Notes under the pieces: generated by a model | The model's database searches: none | Told to the model about the DNA's origin: nothing | The model's input: the letters and a program-made list of their open reading frames with translations, nothing else | Shown: piece after piece, positions 1-6,837 of the stretch | Layout of the letters: every line of letters begins with the position of its first letter | How positions within the stretch are numbered: the first letter of the stretch is position 1 | Assembly: GCA_910585655.1 (NCBI GenBank) | Contig: CAJUFW010000089.1 | Span: 220-13,495 of the forward strand | Direction: 5' to 3' | DNA from: an uncultured Lachnospiraceae bacterium | Lineage (GTDB): Bacteria > Bacillota_A > Clostridia > Lachnospirales > Lachnospiraceae | DNA: 13,276 nucleotides | Program-made: the position numbers and the translations under genes

Positions 1-1257
1 GAGACTTTAAAAAGTGTGACAATTCCAAAAAATGTGACGAAGATTGGGAATTATGCGTTTTCCGGATGCAGTAAATTAAAAGAAATTACCATTCCTAAGA
101 CGGTTACAGAAATCGGCGCCGCCGCTTTTTCCGAAACGGTATGGCTAAAGAATAAGCAAAAGAAAAATCCGCTTGTGGTAGTAAATAAAATCCTGGTAGA
201 CGGAACAACGGCAAAAGGAACTGTGACGATTCCAAAGAGCGTAACCCAAATTGCAGGAGAAGCATTTGCTGCCAATACCAAGCTGACAGGAGTCACGATT
301 CCAAAGGGAGTGACTGCGATTGAAGATAAGGCATTCTCTGGATGCAGCAAATTAAAGAGCATTCGTGTTAATAAAACCGTCACAACAGTTGGCAGCGAGG
401 TCTTTTCTGGTACCGCCTGGTTAAAGGCTCAGCGGAAAAAGAATCCGCTGGTAGTGGTAAATAAGGTGCTGGTGGACGGAACGACAGCAAAGGGAACCGT
501 CACGATTCCAAAGGGTGTAACTTATATTGCAGACGCGGCATTTCAGAAATGTACCAAATTAAAAAGTATTACGATTCCAAAGGGAGTAAAAGAAATCGGT
601 GACAAGGCATTTTTCGGGTGCAGCGGTCTAAAGAGTATCACGATTCCAAAGGGTGTTACAAAGATAGCCGATAAAGCATTTGAAGATTGCAGCAGTTTGA
701 AAACCGTAAAACTTCCGGAGGGAATTACGAAAATCGGACGGAGTGCGTTTTCTTATTGTAAATTAGAGAAAATTATGCTTCCAAAAACCGTGACCGAAAT
801 CGCCGAATCTGCCTTTCAGGGCTGCGCTTTGTTAAAGAGCGTTACGATTCCGGAAGGAGTGACCAAAATCGGGAGCTGGACGTTTGCAGAATGCGCTGCA
901 TTAAAAACAGTGAAATTGCCAAAGAGTCTTACTACTATAGAGAACGGAGCTTTTTCAGGATGTAAAGGGTTAGAGAGCATGACGATTCCGGAGGGTGTGT
1001 CTACCATCCCCAACAGTGTATTTTCCGAGTGTAGGAACCTAAAGACGGTTATCCTTTCCGAAGGAGTTAAGATGATTGAAGACTATGCGTTTTCCTTTTG
1101 TACTGGTCTAGAAAGCATCACGATTCCAGAGAGTGTGACGACGATTGGGGAATCAGCGTTTTATGTAGGCAACAGCGAAATGATTATCTATGGAACGGAA
1201 GGTTCGGCGGCTCAGATCTATGCAGAGACGCAGGGATATTCGTTTGCAGCACAATAA
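1..1257 (+). CDS. BspA-type leucine-rich-repeat protein, 5' truncated by window edge
   Basis: The frame is open from base 1 (reads ETLKSVTIPK), so the true start and any signal peptide lie upstream; the GTG at 16 is only an internal codon. About 15 consecutive LRR_5/BspA-type units of mostly 23 residues are visible, with the pattern TIPxxVTxIGxxAFxxCxxLKSV. Two units (bases 139-225 and 415-501) carry a longer near-identical loop containing NPLVVVNK and DGTTAKGTV. The protein ends with a typical BspA cap (IIYGTEGSAAQIYAETQG). There is no LPXTG, transmembrane or choline-binding-type tail, so any anchor must be N-terminal. Proteins of this family are usually secreted or surface-bound and act in adhesion or protein binding; the partner cannot be told from sequence. 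The family call is secure and the role is inferred. A hairpin at 1278-1307 follows the stop. Confidence 0.93.
   Translation, partial: ETLKSVTIPKNVTKIGNYAFSGCSKLKEITIPKTVTEIGAAAFSETVWLKNKQKKNPLVVVNKILVDGTTAKGTVTIPKSVTQIAGEAFAANTKLTGVTIPKGVTAIEDKAFSGCSKLKSIRVNKTVTTVGSEVFSGTAWLKAQRKKNPLVVVNKVLVDGTTAKGTVTIPKGVTYIADAAFQKCTKLKSITIPKGVKEIGDKAFFGCSGLKSITIPKGVTKIADKAFEDCSSLKTVKLPEGITKIGRSAFSYCKLEKIMLPKTVTEIAESAFQGCALLKSVTIPEGVTKIGSWTFAECAALKTVKLPKSLTTIENGAFSGCKGLESMTIPEGVSTIPNSVFSECRNLKTVILSEGVKMIEDYAFSFCTGLESITIPESVTTIGESAFYVGNSEMIIYGTEGSAAQIYAETQGYSFAAQ
139..501 (+). repeat. Two 29-codon loop modules 276 bp apart within the LRR gene
   Basis: Bases 139-225 and 415-501 each encode 29 residues beginning (V/A)WLK and ending DGTTAKGTV; NPLVVVNK and LVDGTTAKGTV are identical in both. 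Their starts are 276 bp apart, which is 92 residues or exactly four 23-residue units if the inserted loop is included. The DNA differs at many third positions, so the duplication is not very recent. Confidence 0.85.
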
Positions 1258-1277
1258 TATAATAAATACTATGATTG

Positions 1278-1307
1278 GGGGCAGGTATCAAGGAGAATAC
1301 CTGCCCC
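1278..1307. terminator. Hairpin between convergent LRR and hydrolase genes
   Basis: A perfect 11-bp GC-rich stem pairs GGGGCAGGTAT (1278-1288) with ATACCTGCCCC (1297-1307) around an 8-nt loop. It sits 20 bp after the LRR stop and 7 bp from the hydrolase stop on the other strand. The T tract is weak on both sides (ATTTTC on the plus side), so it is a likely but imperfect rho-independent terminator that probably serves both genes. Confidence 0.75.
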
Positions 1308-1314
1308 AACATTT

Positions 1315-1953
1315 TCAAAATATAGTAGCTCCATAAAATAAATTCAGTAGATTTGCTAATTTTTGAGGAGCCTCTATATTGACCTCATGCCCTGCTTTTT
1401 CTATGATGTGTAAGGTAGCATTAGAGATTCTGGCTGCCGTTTTCTTTGCCGCCCGGATGTTCGCGGTATCCGTTTGACCGCAGATAATAAGAGTCGGGCA
1501 TAAAATAGTTTTTAAATTCCAAGTAAAATCTAAGTTTCTCATAGAGTTCGTTAAAGAAATAAAATCCTGTTTCGTTATTCCCACTTTGGAAAAAGAGCGT
1601 TCTGGCATCCTATGAAATACCATAGATTGAATGCTTAACAGAAACTTTGGCATTTTATATTGCGGTGCAATCAAAACCAAAGAGGAAACATTATCAGGAT
1701 GATTTAGCGTATAATGCAGCGCTAAAATGGCGCCTAGTGAAATACCGCAAAGATGGAGAGGCATTGAAAAACCATCGGCGTATGTCTCAAAAGCAAGATA
1801 CAGTTCTTCATAAGTTCTTTTGCCCTGTTTACACAATTCGCCTAAATGAAATAAGTCTGGGCAGTGGGTGCCGATATTTGGAGGCAGAGACGCTACTGTT
1901 TTGTTCCAGCTTGAAGAAGTTTGCCCTAATCCGTGTAGAAAAATGAGATTCAT
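1315..1953 (-). CDS. Alpha/beta-fold hydrolase (212 aa)
   Basis: This is a compact single-domain alpha/beta hydrolase. Visible elements are the oxyanion-region HGLG (residues 7-10), the nucleophile elbow G70-I-S72-L-G74, an acidic candidate D162 in ICGQTD, and the catalytic H189 in KAGHEVNIEAP. A full Ser-Asp-His triad is therefore present. No signal peptide is seen, so it should be cytosolic. The cap between strand 6 and the acid residue is short, and the substrate cannot be told; esterase, lipase-like or C-C hydrolase are all possible. The ATG at 1951-1953 is the only in-frame start near the ribosome site GGGAGG, which lies a rather long 13 nt upstream. It follows the TetR gene by 48 bp on the same strand and is probably co-transcribed and controlled by it. 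Its base composition is AT-richer than that of the block to the right. Confidence 0.88.
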   Translation of the reverse strand: MNLIFLHGLGQTSSSWNKTVASLPPNIGTHCPDLFHLGELCKQGKRTYEELYLAFETYADGFSMPLHLCGISLGAILALHYTLNHPDNVSSLVLIAPQYKMPKFLLSIQSMVFHRMPERSFSKVGITKQDFISLTNSMRNLDFTWNLKTILCPTLIICGQTDTANIRAAKKTAARISNATLHIIEKAGHEVNIEAPQKLANLLNLFYGATIF

Positions 1954-1980
1954 GTGCCGCTTGATACCTCCCTGGTTTCT

Positions 1981-2010
1981 ATTTTATGGTATGTATTTAT
2001 GTTATGTTGA
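1981..2010 (-). promoter_or_regulatory. Possible internal promoter and TetR half-site before the hydrolase
   Basis: On the minus strand TCAACA (2005-2010) and TAAAAT (1981-1986) are 18 bp apart. The decamer ATACATACCA (plus strand TGGTATGTAT, 1987-1996) abuts the -10 and is identical to the one in the operator region before the TetR gene (2681-2690). It would give the regulator a second point of control. The -35 match is only partial, so this is tentative. Confidence 0.35.
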
Positions 2011-2652
2011 CTGGATGTCTCCCATAGCAGCAATCGTTTTGGTAATATTTTCCAGAAATTCCTCATCAAACAAGGGAAGTCCCATTTTATTGAGTAATTC
2101 TTTTATAAATAGAAATTTATGATGTAGTTCTTCTGCTGTAGCCGGGTAGACGGACGGGGTTAGCCATAGATCGAATAAGGGAATTAGTTCAGACAATTCT
2201 TTGGCATATTCGGTATGAATAGAGCCATCTGCGATTCCTTCCATAAGAAGCTCCAACCAGCAGGGACTAAGCTGCTGTCTGTTTGATTCTATCATTCCTA
2301 CAAGGATACGAGGATTTTTTAGAATGGGTATAGCCTGCAGTGAAAGATCGATAGCGTCCTTATCGGATTGGTTTAATGCTATTGCCAGTTTCATTTTTTG
2401 CAGCCCATTTAAGTCTGTTTGCTTTTTCACTTGTTCAAATGGATTTTTTTCAAAGAACATCTTCCTAGTCAAAGCATCCATGATTTCTTCCTTTGATTTA
2501 AAATGATGATAAATTGCCCCTCTTGTAAGTCCGCCAAGTTCCTCTACAATGTCCTGGATGGTAGTATTGTCGTATCCTTTGGTAAGAAACAGACGCTGTG
2601 ACACTTCTAATATTTTTTCAACGGTTACTTCCGGATATTTATTGCGTGCCAT
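2002..2652 (-). CDS. TetR/AcrR-family transcriptional regulator (216 aa)
   Basis: The N-terminal DNA-binding domain is typical: ILEVSQRLFLTKGYDNTTIQDIVEE, then GLTRGAIYHHFKSKEEIMDAL at about residues 13-62, with the GAIYHHF recognition helix well conserved. The remaining 150 residues are the helical ligand and dimer domain, which is too divergent to indicate an inducer. The length is usual for the family. The start is supported by GAGGTGA 7 nt upstream of the ATG at 2650-2652. A strong promoter and a dyad over the transcription start lie immediately upstream, which is the arrangement expected for autorepression. The adjacent alpha/beta hydrolase is the most likely co-regulated target; the divergent BlaI gene begins only 158 bp away and could also be affected. 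As a member of a repressor family it probably represses, but this is inferred. Confidence 0.92.
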   Translation of the reverse strand: MARNKYPEVTVEKILEVSQRLFLTKGYDNTTIQDIVEELGGLTRGAIYHHFKSKEEIMDALTRKMFFEKNPFEQVKKQTDLNGLQKMKLAIALNQSDKDAIDLSLQAIPILKNPRILVGMIESNRQQLSPCWLELLMEGIADGSIHTEYAKELSELIPLFDLWLTPSVYPATAEELHHKFLFIKELLNKMGLPLFDEEFLENITKTIAAMGDIQST

Positions 2653-2667
2653 AAATTAATCACCTCA

Positions 2668-2690
2668 ACATACATTCATTTGGTATGTAT
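2668..2690. promoter_or_regulatory. Dyad at the start of the TetR transcript (probable operator)
   Basis: ACATAC (2668-2673) and GTATGT (2683-2688) form an inverted repeat with a 9-bp spacer. A second register, ATACAT (2670-2675) with ATGTAT (2685-2690), overlaps it. It lies just downstream of the -10 box of the TetR gene promoter and before its ribosome site, a standard place for an autoregulatory TetR operator. Confidence 0.55.
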
Positions 2691-2691
2691 A

Positions 2692-2720
2692 AGTATAACG
2701 ATCTTCAAAATGTTTGTCAA
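2692..2720 (-). promoter_or_regulatory. Promoter of the TetR-hydrolase operon
   Basis: On the minus strand TTGACA (2715-2720) and TATACT (2692-2697) are separated by exactly 17 bp, a near-consensus vegetative sigma promoter. Its -35 faces that of the rightward BlaI promoter with only 21 bp between them. Confidence 0.8.
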
Positions 2721-2741
2721 GAGAGTTTCTTTTGCGTTAGG

Positions 2742-2770
2742 TTGACAAGTGTCAGACAAAGTGCTATACT
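2742..2770 (+). promoter_or_regulatory. Promoter of the BlaI-M56 operon
   Basis: TTGACA (2742-2747) and TATACT (2765-2770) are 17 bp apart, a near-consensus vegetative sigma promoter. The predicted start of transcription falls in the dyad at 2772-2789. Confidence 0.82.
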
Positions 2771-2771
2771 T

Positions 2772-2789
2772 GTGTTACAATAGTAACAC
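2772..2789. promoter_or_regulatory. Perfect 7-4-7 dyad, probable BlaI operator
   Basis: GTGTTAC (2772-2778), spacer AATA, GTAACAC (2783-2789). The core TTACAATAGTAA resembles the TACA/TGTA dyads recognised by BlaI/MecI/CopY regulators. It begins one base after the -10 box, so a bound repressor would block RNA polymerase. No second copy was seen before the kinase or the ABC genes. Confidence 0.68.
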
Positions 2790-2810
2790 GAATAAAAGGA
2801 GTGATTGCTC

Positions 2811-3188
2811 ATGATAACCCTCAACAACAGCGAATGGAGTTTGTTAGATGTACTCTGGCAGGAGCATCCAAAGAAGCTTATGGATTTGGTTCATGCAATG
2901 AAAAAAAAGCATGGTTGGAGCAAAAGCACGACGAACACCATCATCAAACGAATGGTAGAAAAGCAATATTTAGCTTACCAGGAGGGAGAAAAAGCCAGGC
3001 TTTACTATCCGCTTTTAAAGCGGGAGGATGTGATTCGTGATGAAACCGATCAACTGATAGAACGCGCTTATTCCGGCAGGTTGGGAAGCTTTTTGAGCGC
3101 CTTAATCAGCGACCGGGAGCTGTCAAAAACAGAAATAGAGGAATTGCGGGATATCCTGCATGAGAAAGAAAAAAACGAGGGGGTGTAG
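2811..3188 (+). CDS. BlaI/MecI/CopY-family repressor (125 aa)
   Basis: A small winged-helix repressor of the penicillinase-repressor family. The DNA-binding domain is at residues 3-70: EWSLLDVLWQEHPKKL, then the recognition region GWSKSTTNTIIKRMVEKQYL, then the wing YQEGEKARLYYPL. A C-terminal dimerisation helix bundle follows, with FLSALISDRELSKTEIEELRDIL near the region where BlaI/MecI proteins are cleaved to relieve repression. The ATG at 2811 is preceded by AAGGAG with 9 nt spacing; a TTG two codons earlier is less likely. It is the first gene of the rightward block and ends 4 bp before the M56 peptidase, the usual sensor-protease partner. It probably binds the dyad in its own promoter. 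No beta-lactamase gene is near, so the name blaI would be misleading. Confidence 0.92.
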   Translation: MITLNNSEWSLLDVLWQEHPKKLMDLVHAMKKKHGWSKSTTNTIIKRMVEKQYLAYQEGEKARLYYPLLKREDVIRDETDQLIERAYSGRLGSFLSALISDRELSKTEIEELRDILHEKEKNEGV

Positions 3189-3192
3189 GGAT

Positions 3193-5079
3193 ATGGGAGA
3201 ATGGTTTCTTTCTTCGACGATACTGCTTGTATTGGTGTTGACAATTCGGGTCGTAACAAAGCGGTGGCTTCCGGCTACAGTACGGTATTTGCTATGGAGT
3301 GTAGTAGCCCTGCGTTTGCTATTCCCGTTTTTTTATCCGTCAGATGTTTTACAGATAGCAGACGTTTCAGAGGCGAACAAACCGACACGGATAAGCTTGG
3401 CTTTGCCGGATGAGATGCGTCAGGCTGTGTCTGAAATAGAAAAAGAGGAGGCTTCATCTGAATTTGTTCCGGAAAAAGAAATCATAAAGCCCGCTGCAAA
3501 GGAACAGACCGAGACCACCCTGCCTTTCTTATGGAAGCGCCTTATTTGTATTCTCTGGCTGTTTGGCGTCGCGTTGTTTCTTGCCCGAATCGTATGGGTA
3601 AATGTTCGGCTGTATGGGGTACTATGCCAAAAGCGGAAGCGACTCTGTTATCCGAACGTGCCGATTCCGGTCTATTTGGTGGAGGAGCTTCCTACTCCGT
3701 TTTTATTTGGTTTCTTTCGTCCGGCAATTTATCTGAATCAATTTAGTATGAAGCCGGAGGACGAGAGATATATTCTTTGCCATGAACTGACACATTACCG
3801 GCACAAGGATCATATCTGGGCGGTAATCCGGGCTTTGTGTGTGGCTATTCATTGGTTTCATCCACTGGTTTGGCTGGCGGCGGCATGCTCGAAAAGGGAT
3901 GCCGAACTGGCATGCGACGAGGGAACAATCCGGATGTTAGGAGGAGAGCAAGCCGTTTCTTATGGAGAGGTATTACTGCGGATGTCAGAACGAATGGGAG
4001 AACGGAAGAGAAGCCGGCAAAATCAAATGATCATCTCAACAGAGACGGCGTTTGGGGAAACGGAACTGAAAGAACGAATTGTACGGATCAAAAACCGAAA
4101 TAAAAAATCCATACTACTTGGCAGCGCGGTGCTTCTGATGGTATTGACAGCCGTTTTGCTGCTCTTTGCAAAAGATCAGATAGTAGAGCCGCTTCATCCG
4201 GAGGAAATTTTATTGTCGGATAAAGATGGGTATGCGATGGATGGAATTCGGCTGGGAGATAGCTATATAAAAGTAAAAAAGCGTCTGGAAAAAACGCCGC
4301 AGCTTCAGGAACGGGTAAGGCTAGAGGAGTATGAGAGTGATTATCAGGACGAGAAAGTTATAGTAAGTATGGTTGATTTTCGATGTTGGGCAGAATTGGA
4401 GGGAATGTATAGTGGAGGAGTACATTATACCTATTTGGACAGACGTTTTTTTGGGGGAAAATATGAATTGTGCTTTGAAGATTATGGAAAAGCAGTAGAG
4501 TATCTGCAGGTTTTGGATCAGATACTTTCTGAAAGGGCGGCTGTAGTTAGAAGAACCAGACCAGGAGAGGAAAGGTATTCCTGTAATGATAGCAGGGATT
4601 CGGTATCAGTACATACATTAGGTAATGGAGAATATTTGTATCAGTATTGGGGAAAAGACAATGACAATATTGAAGTGATAGTAAGAAAAGAGAATATAGT
4701 AATATATGGAGAAGGGGTGATGTGGGATGCTGGGTCGTTTTACATCATCTATGAAGCAGCAAAATGGGATTATTGGGCATGGTATTCCAAGCTAAAGGCT
4801 TCCTTTTCAGAGGCGGACGGCAGTTTGGAGAAGGCGAGGAGCCCGGTTTTGCGGTATGAAGAGATCAATATGAGATATTTGGATAAGGAAGAGCAGGACA
4901 ATTATTTATTTTCCCCAAAATGTCGTTTCCTGGTACAGATTGATTCGGATAGCTGGGCAGAAACCGGCATAGAGGATTTACTCCGCTATATGGAAACGAT
5001 TCCGACTTCGACAAAATGGGAAATCGGGCTTAACGATCAGGATGAAATAGAATGGATGCGGGAAAAGAAGCAGCCATAA
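3193..5079 (+). CDS. M56-family (BlaR1-like) membrane metallopeptidase with unusual C-terminal extension (628 aa)
   Basis: N-terminal membrane segments lie at about residues 4-22, 28-48 and 110-135, followed by the gluzincin core: PTPFLFGFFRPAIYL, zinc motif H197-E-L-T-H201, and a likely third ligand E238 in ELACDEG. A fourth membrane helix (about 305-327) leads to a 300-residue extension. True BlaR1 has a penicillin-binding domain there; none is seen. The extension starts with IRLGDSYIKVKKRLEKTPQL, similar in style to BLIP/SmpA-like repeats, then becomes unrecognisable and is rich in Tyr and Trp. The start chosen is the ATG at 3193 behind GAGGGGG; an earlier in-frame ATG at 3160 lies inside the repressor gene. 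By family analogy it senses an envelope signal and inactivates the BlaI-type repressor by proteolysis. Arginine codons switch from mostly CGN to mostly AGA/AGG in about 4310-4750. Confidence 0.9.
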   Translation: MGEWFLSSTILLVLVLTIRVVTKRWLPATVRYLLWSVVALRLLFPFFYPSDVLQIADVSEANKPTRISLALPDEMRQAVSEIEKEEASSEFVPEKEIIKPAAKEQTETTLPFLWKRLICILWLFGVALFLARIVWVNVRLYGVLCQKRKRLCYPNVPIPVYLVEELPTPFLFGFFRPAIYLNQFSMKPEDERYILCHELTHYRHKDHIWAVIRALCVAIHWFHPLVWLAAACSKRDAELACDEGTIRMLGGEQAVSYGEVLLRMSERMGERKRSRQNQMIISTETAFGETELKERIVRIKNRNKKSILLGSAVLLMVLTAVLLLFAKDQIVEPLHPEEILLSDKDGYAMDGIRLGDSYIKVKKRLEKTPQLQERVRLEEYESDYQDEKVIVSMVDFRCWAELEGMYSGGVHYTYLDRRFFGGKYELCFEDYGKAVEYLQVLDQILSERAAVVRRTRPGEERYSCNDSRDSVSVHTLGNGEYLYQYWGKDNDNIEVIVRKENIVIYGEGVMWDAGSFYIIYEAAKWDYWAWYSKLKASFSEADGSLEKARSPVLRYEEINMRYLDKEEQDNYLFSPKCRFLVQIDSDSWAETGIEDLLRYMETIPTSTKWEIGLNDQDEIEWMREKKQP

Positions 5080-5118
5080 GAATAACTGCCGTAAGAGGCG
5101 GGAGGGAGGAACTGTTTC

Positions 5119-6054
5119 ATGCAGGGATGGTGGATTGTCCTACTGTTTGCCCTGATTGGCAGTTGTCTGTTTGTGTGTTTGGGATATCGACGGCAGATTA
5201 CAGGCACGATGCAGATGCTGTTAGAACGCTTGGATCGGGCAATCGGCGGGGAATTACAGGAGGTGTCTTATGAGGAAACGATGGATTCCGCCATTATCGA
5301 ACGACTAAACCGTATCTTACAGATAGCCGGAATGAATCAGGAACGGGCGGAGCAGGAGCGGGATGCCGTAAAGATGCTGGTGTCAGATATTTCCCATCAG
5401 GTCAGAACTCCTTTGACCAATATGATGTTGTACACCGGATTATTAAGGGAGGCTGTGAAGGAGACAGAAATTTCCAAAGAAACGCTGCGGCTGGCAGAAA
5501 AATTAGAACAGCAGGCAGAACGATTGGATTTTTTTATGAAAGAGCTGATGAAGTCTGCTTATGTAGAACAAGAGATGATTGCGCTTCACCCGGAAATGGT
5601 GTCTGTAGGAGAACTGATGCGGACGGCATGCCAGACCATGGAAATGGCGGCGATGCGAAAGGGGATTGCATTTTATATGGAAGCAGAAGGCGTGGATACG
5701 CTATGCTTTGCAGATCGGAAGTGGACTATAGAAGCAATAGAGAACGTATTGGAAAATGCAGTGAAGTATTCGCCGGAACATTCGCCGGTTCGGCTTCGGG
5801 TGATTCCATATGAATCCTTTGTCTGTATAGAAGTGTCCGATCAGGGAATCGGTATCCGGGAGGAAGAACAAGGGCTGGTATTTGGTCGTTTTTACCGTTC
5901 CAACGAAGTAAAAGGAGAGCCTGGGTTTGGCATCGGGCTCTATTTGGTCAGAGAGGTACTGTCCAGACAGGGCGGATATGCCAAAGTGATTTCAAAGCCA
6001 GGAAAAGGAACGAAATTGCAGATGTTTTTGTCAAAAAGAGGACAGAAAGAATAG
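5119..6054 (+). CDS. Sensor histidine kinase without a neighbouring response regulator (311 aa)
   Basis: One N-terminal membrane helix (about residues 4-22), no extracellular domain, and a charged helix leading to a HisKA domain with H93 in SDISHQVRTPL. The HATPase domain has an N box (N209, N213 in ENVLENAVKYS), G1 D241-QGIG, an F-box-like LVFGRFYRS and G2 GFGIGLYLV. All catalytic motifs are intact. The lack of a sensor domain is like intramembrane-sensing kinases that pair with ABC transporters. The start is supported by GGAGGGAGGA about 8 nt upstream. It lies 39 bp after the M56 gene and 90 bp before the ABC ATPase gene, so it is probably co-transcribed with the repressor and peptidase. 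Usually an OmpR-type response regulator precedes such a kinase; here that place is taken by the M56 gene. The partner must be encoded elsewhere or be lost. Confidence 0.93.
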   Translation: MQGWWIVLLFALIGSCLFVCLGYRRQITGTMQMLLERLDRAIGGELQEVSYEETMDSAIIERLNRILQIAGMNQERAEQERDAVKMLVSDISHQVRTPLTNMMLYTGLLREAVKETEISKETLRLAEKLEQQAERLDFFMKELMKSAYVEQEMIALHPEMVSVGELMRTACQTMEMAAMRKGIAFYMEAEGVDTLCFADRKWTIEAIENVLENAVKYSPEHSPVRLRVIPYESFVCIEVSDQGIGIREEEQGLVFGRFYRSNEVKGEPGFGIGLYLVREVLSRQGGYAKVISKPGKGTKLQMFLSKRGQKE

Positions 6055-6074
6055 AATCTGTCAAAACTGTCATC

Positions 6075-6111
6075 TTTGAGAAAGATTTGAGAAAGCTTTT
6101 TCTGCTATCCT
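6075..6111 (+). promoter_or_regulatory. Tandem-repeat regulator box and -10 before the ABC genes
   Basis: TTTGAGAAAG occurs twice, at 6075-6084 and 6086-6095, with an 11-bp period. TATCCT at 6106-6111 is a likely -10, exactly 10 bp after the second copy, and no good -35 is present. Direct repeats on one helix face in place of a -35 are the arrangement used by OmpR/PhoB-family activators. The box lies in the 90-bp gap between the kinase and the ATPase gene. CTGTCATC also appears twice, at 6067-6074 and 6110-6117. Confidence 0.6.
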
Positions 6112-6144
6112 GTCATCAACATAAAACAGAAAGAGGTGTACCAA

Positions 6145-6837
6145 ATGGACATATTGGTGACAGAAAATCTAAAAAAGTATTATGAGATGGGAGAGGTGCG
6201 GGTCAAAGCCTTAGACGGCGTAAGCCTTTCCGTACGAAAGGGGGAGTTTCTGGCGATTGTCGGGACTTCCGGAAGTGGAAAATCGACGCTGCTTCATATG
6301 TTGGGCGGACTGGATGTGCCGACCTCCGGCAGAGTGGTGGTAGACGGTAAGGACATTTCGCAGATGGAACGAGATGAGCTGACGGTGTTTCGGCGCAGAA
6401 AGATCGGTTTTGTGTTCCAAAATTATAATTTGCTGCCGCTGTTAAACGTTTATGAAAATATTATTTTGCCGATCCGTTTGGATGGTATCCGCCCGGATCG
6501 GGAATATATAGAACGGATTTTAACAGCCTTGGGGTTAGCAGACAGAAAGGATGCGATGCCAAACCAGCTTTCCGGCGGGCAGCAGCAGAGAGTGGCGATG
6601 GCGCGGGCTCTGGCAGCGAAGCCTGCCATTATTCTGGCAGATGAGCCGACCGGAAATCTGGACAGCCGAACGAGCCTGGATGTGCTGGGGCTGATGAAAA
6701 CAGTTGGAGAGCAGTTCGGGCAGACGCTTGTTATCATTACGCATAACGATGAAATTGCCCAGATGGCAGGCAGGATTATCCGAATCGAGGATGGAAAAAT
6801 CTACGGAGGTGAGCGTCATGATAAAGGTACAGAATAA
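6145..6837 (+). CDS. ABC transporter ATPase, MacB/LolD/BceA type (230 aa)
   Basis: A complete nucleotide-binding subunit: Walker A G40-TSGSGKS, Q-loop Q92 in FVFQNYNLLP, signature LSGGQ (142-146), Walker B IILADE (162-167) followed by PTGNLD, and switch H200 in IITHN. The PTSGRVVVDGKDI and NYNLLPLLNVYENI stretches are typical of the family that works with FtsX-domain permeases in peptide or lipid handling and antimicrobial peptide resistance. The ATG at 6145 has AAAGAGG 8 nt upstream; an in-frame GTG three codons earlier overlaps that site and is rejected. Its stop overlaps the permease start by 20 bp, which suggests coupled translation of the two subunits. Expression probably depends on the tandem-repeat promoter just upstream as well as read-through from the kinase. 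Confidence 0.95.
   Translation: MDILVTENLKKYYEMGEVRVKALDGVSLSVRKGEFLAIVGTSGSGKSTLLHMLGGLDVPTSGRVVVDGKDISQMERDELTVFRRRKIGFVFQNYNLLPLLNVYENIILPIRLDGIRPDREYIERILTALGLADRKDAMPNQLSGGQQQRVAMARALAAKPAIILADEPTGNLDSRTSLDVLGLMKTVGEQFGQTLVIITHNDEIAQMAGRIIRIEDGKIYGGERHDKGTE

Noticed and set aside
1..1257. Regular repeated DNA as a CRISPR-like array
   Set aside because: The repeats are in-frame 69-bp leucine-rich-repeat codons with degenerate DNA, not identical repeats with unique spacers.
3160..3192. Upstream ATG for the M56 gene inside the repressor gene
   Set aside because: No ribosome site before it and it adds a charged segment ahead of the first membrane helix; the ATG at 3193 has GAGGGGG in good position.
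2811..5079. A classical beta-lactamase regulatory pair blaI-blaR1
   Set aside because: The peptidase lacks the penicillin-binding domain and no beta-lactamase gene is nearby; only the families are shared.
5052..5118. Short frame reading IRITAVRGG just before the kinase, reminiscent of the end of an OmpR-type response regulator
   Set aside because: Only a few residues match, it is in a different frame from M56 and overlaps the kinase ribosome site; too weak to call a gene remnant.
6041..6062. GACAGA/TCTGTC hairpin at the end of the kinase gene
   Set aside because: Only 6 bp with a 10-nt loop and no T tract; not a credible terminator or attenuator.
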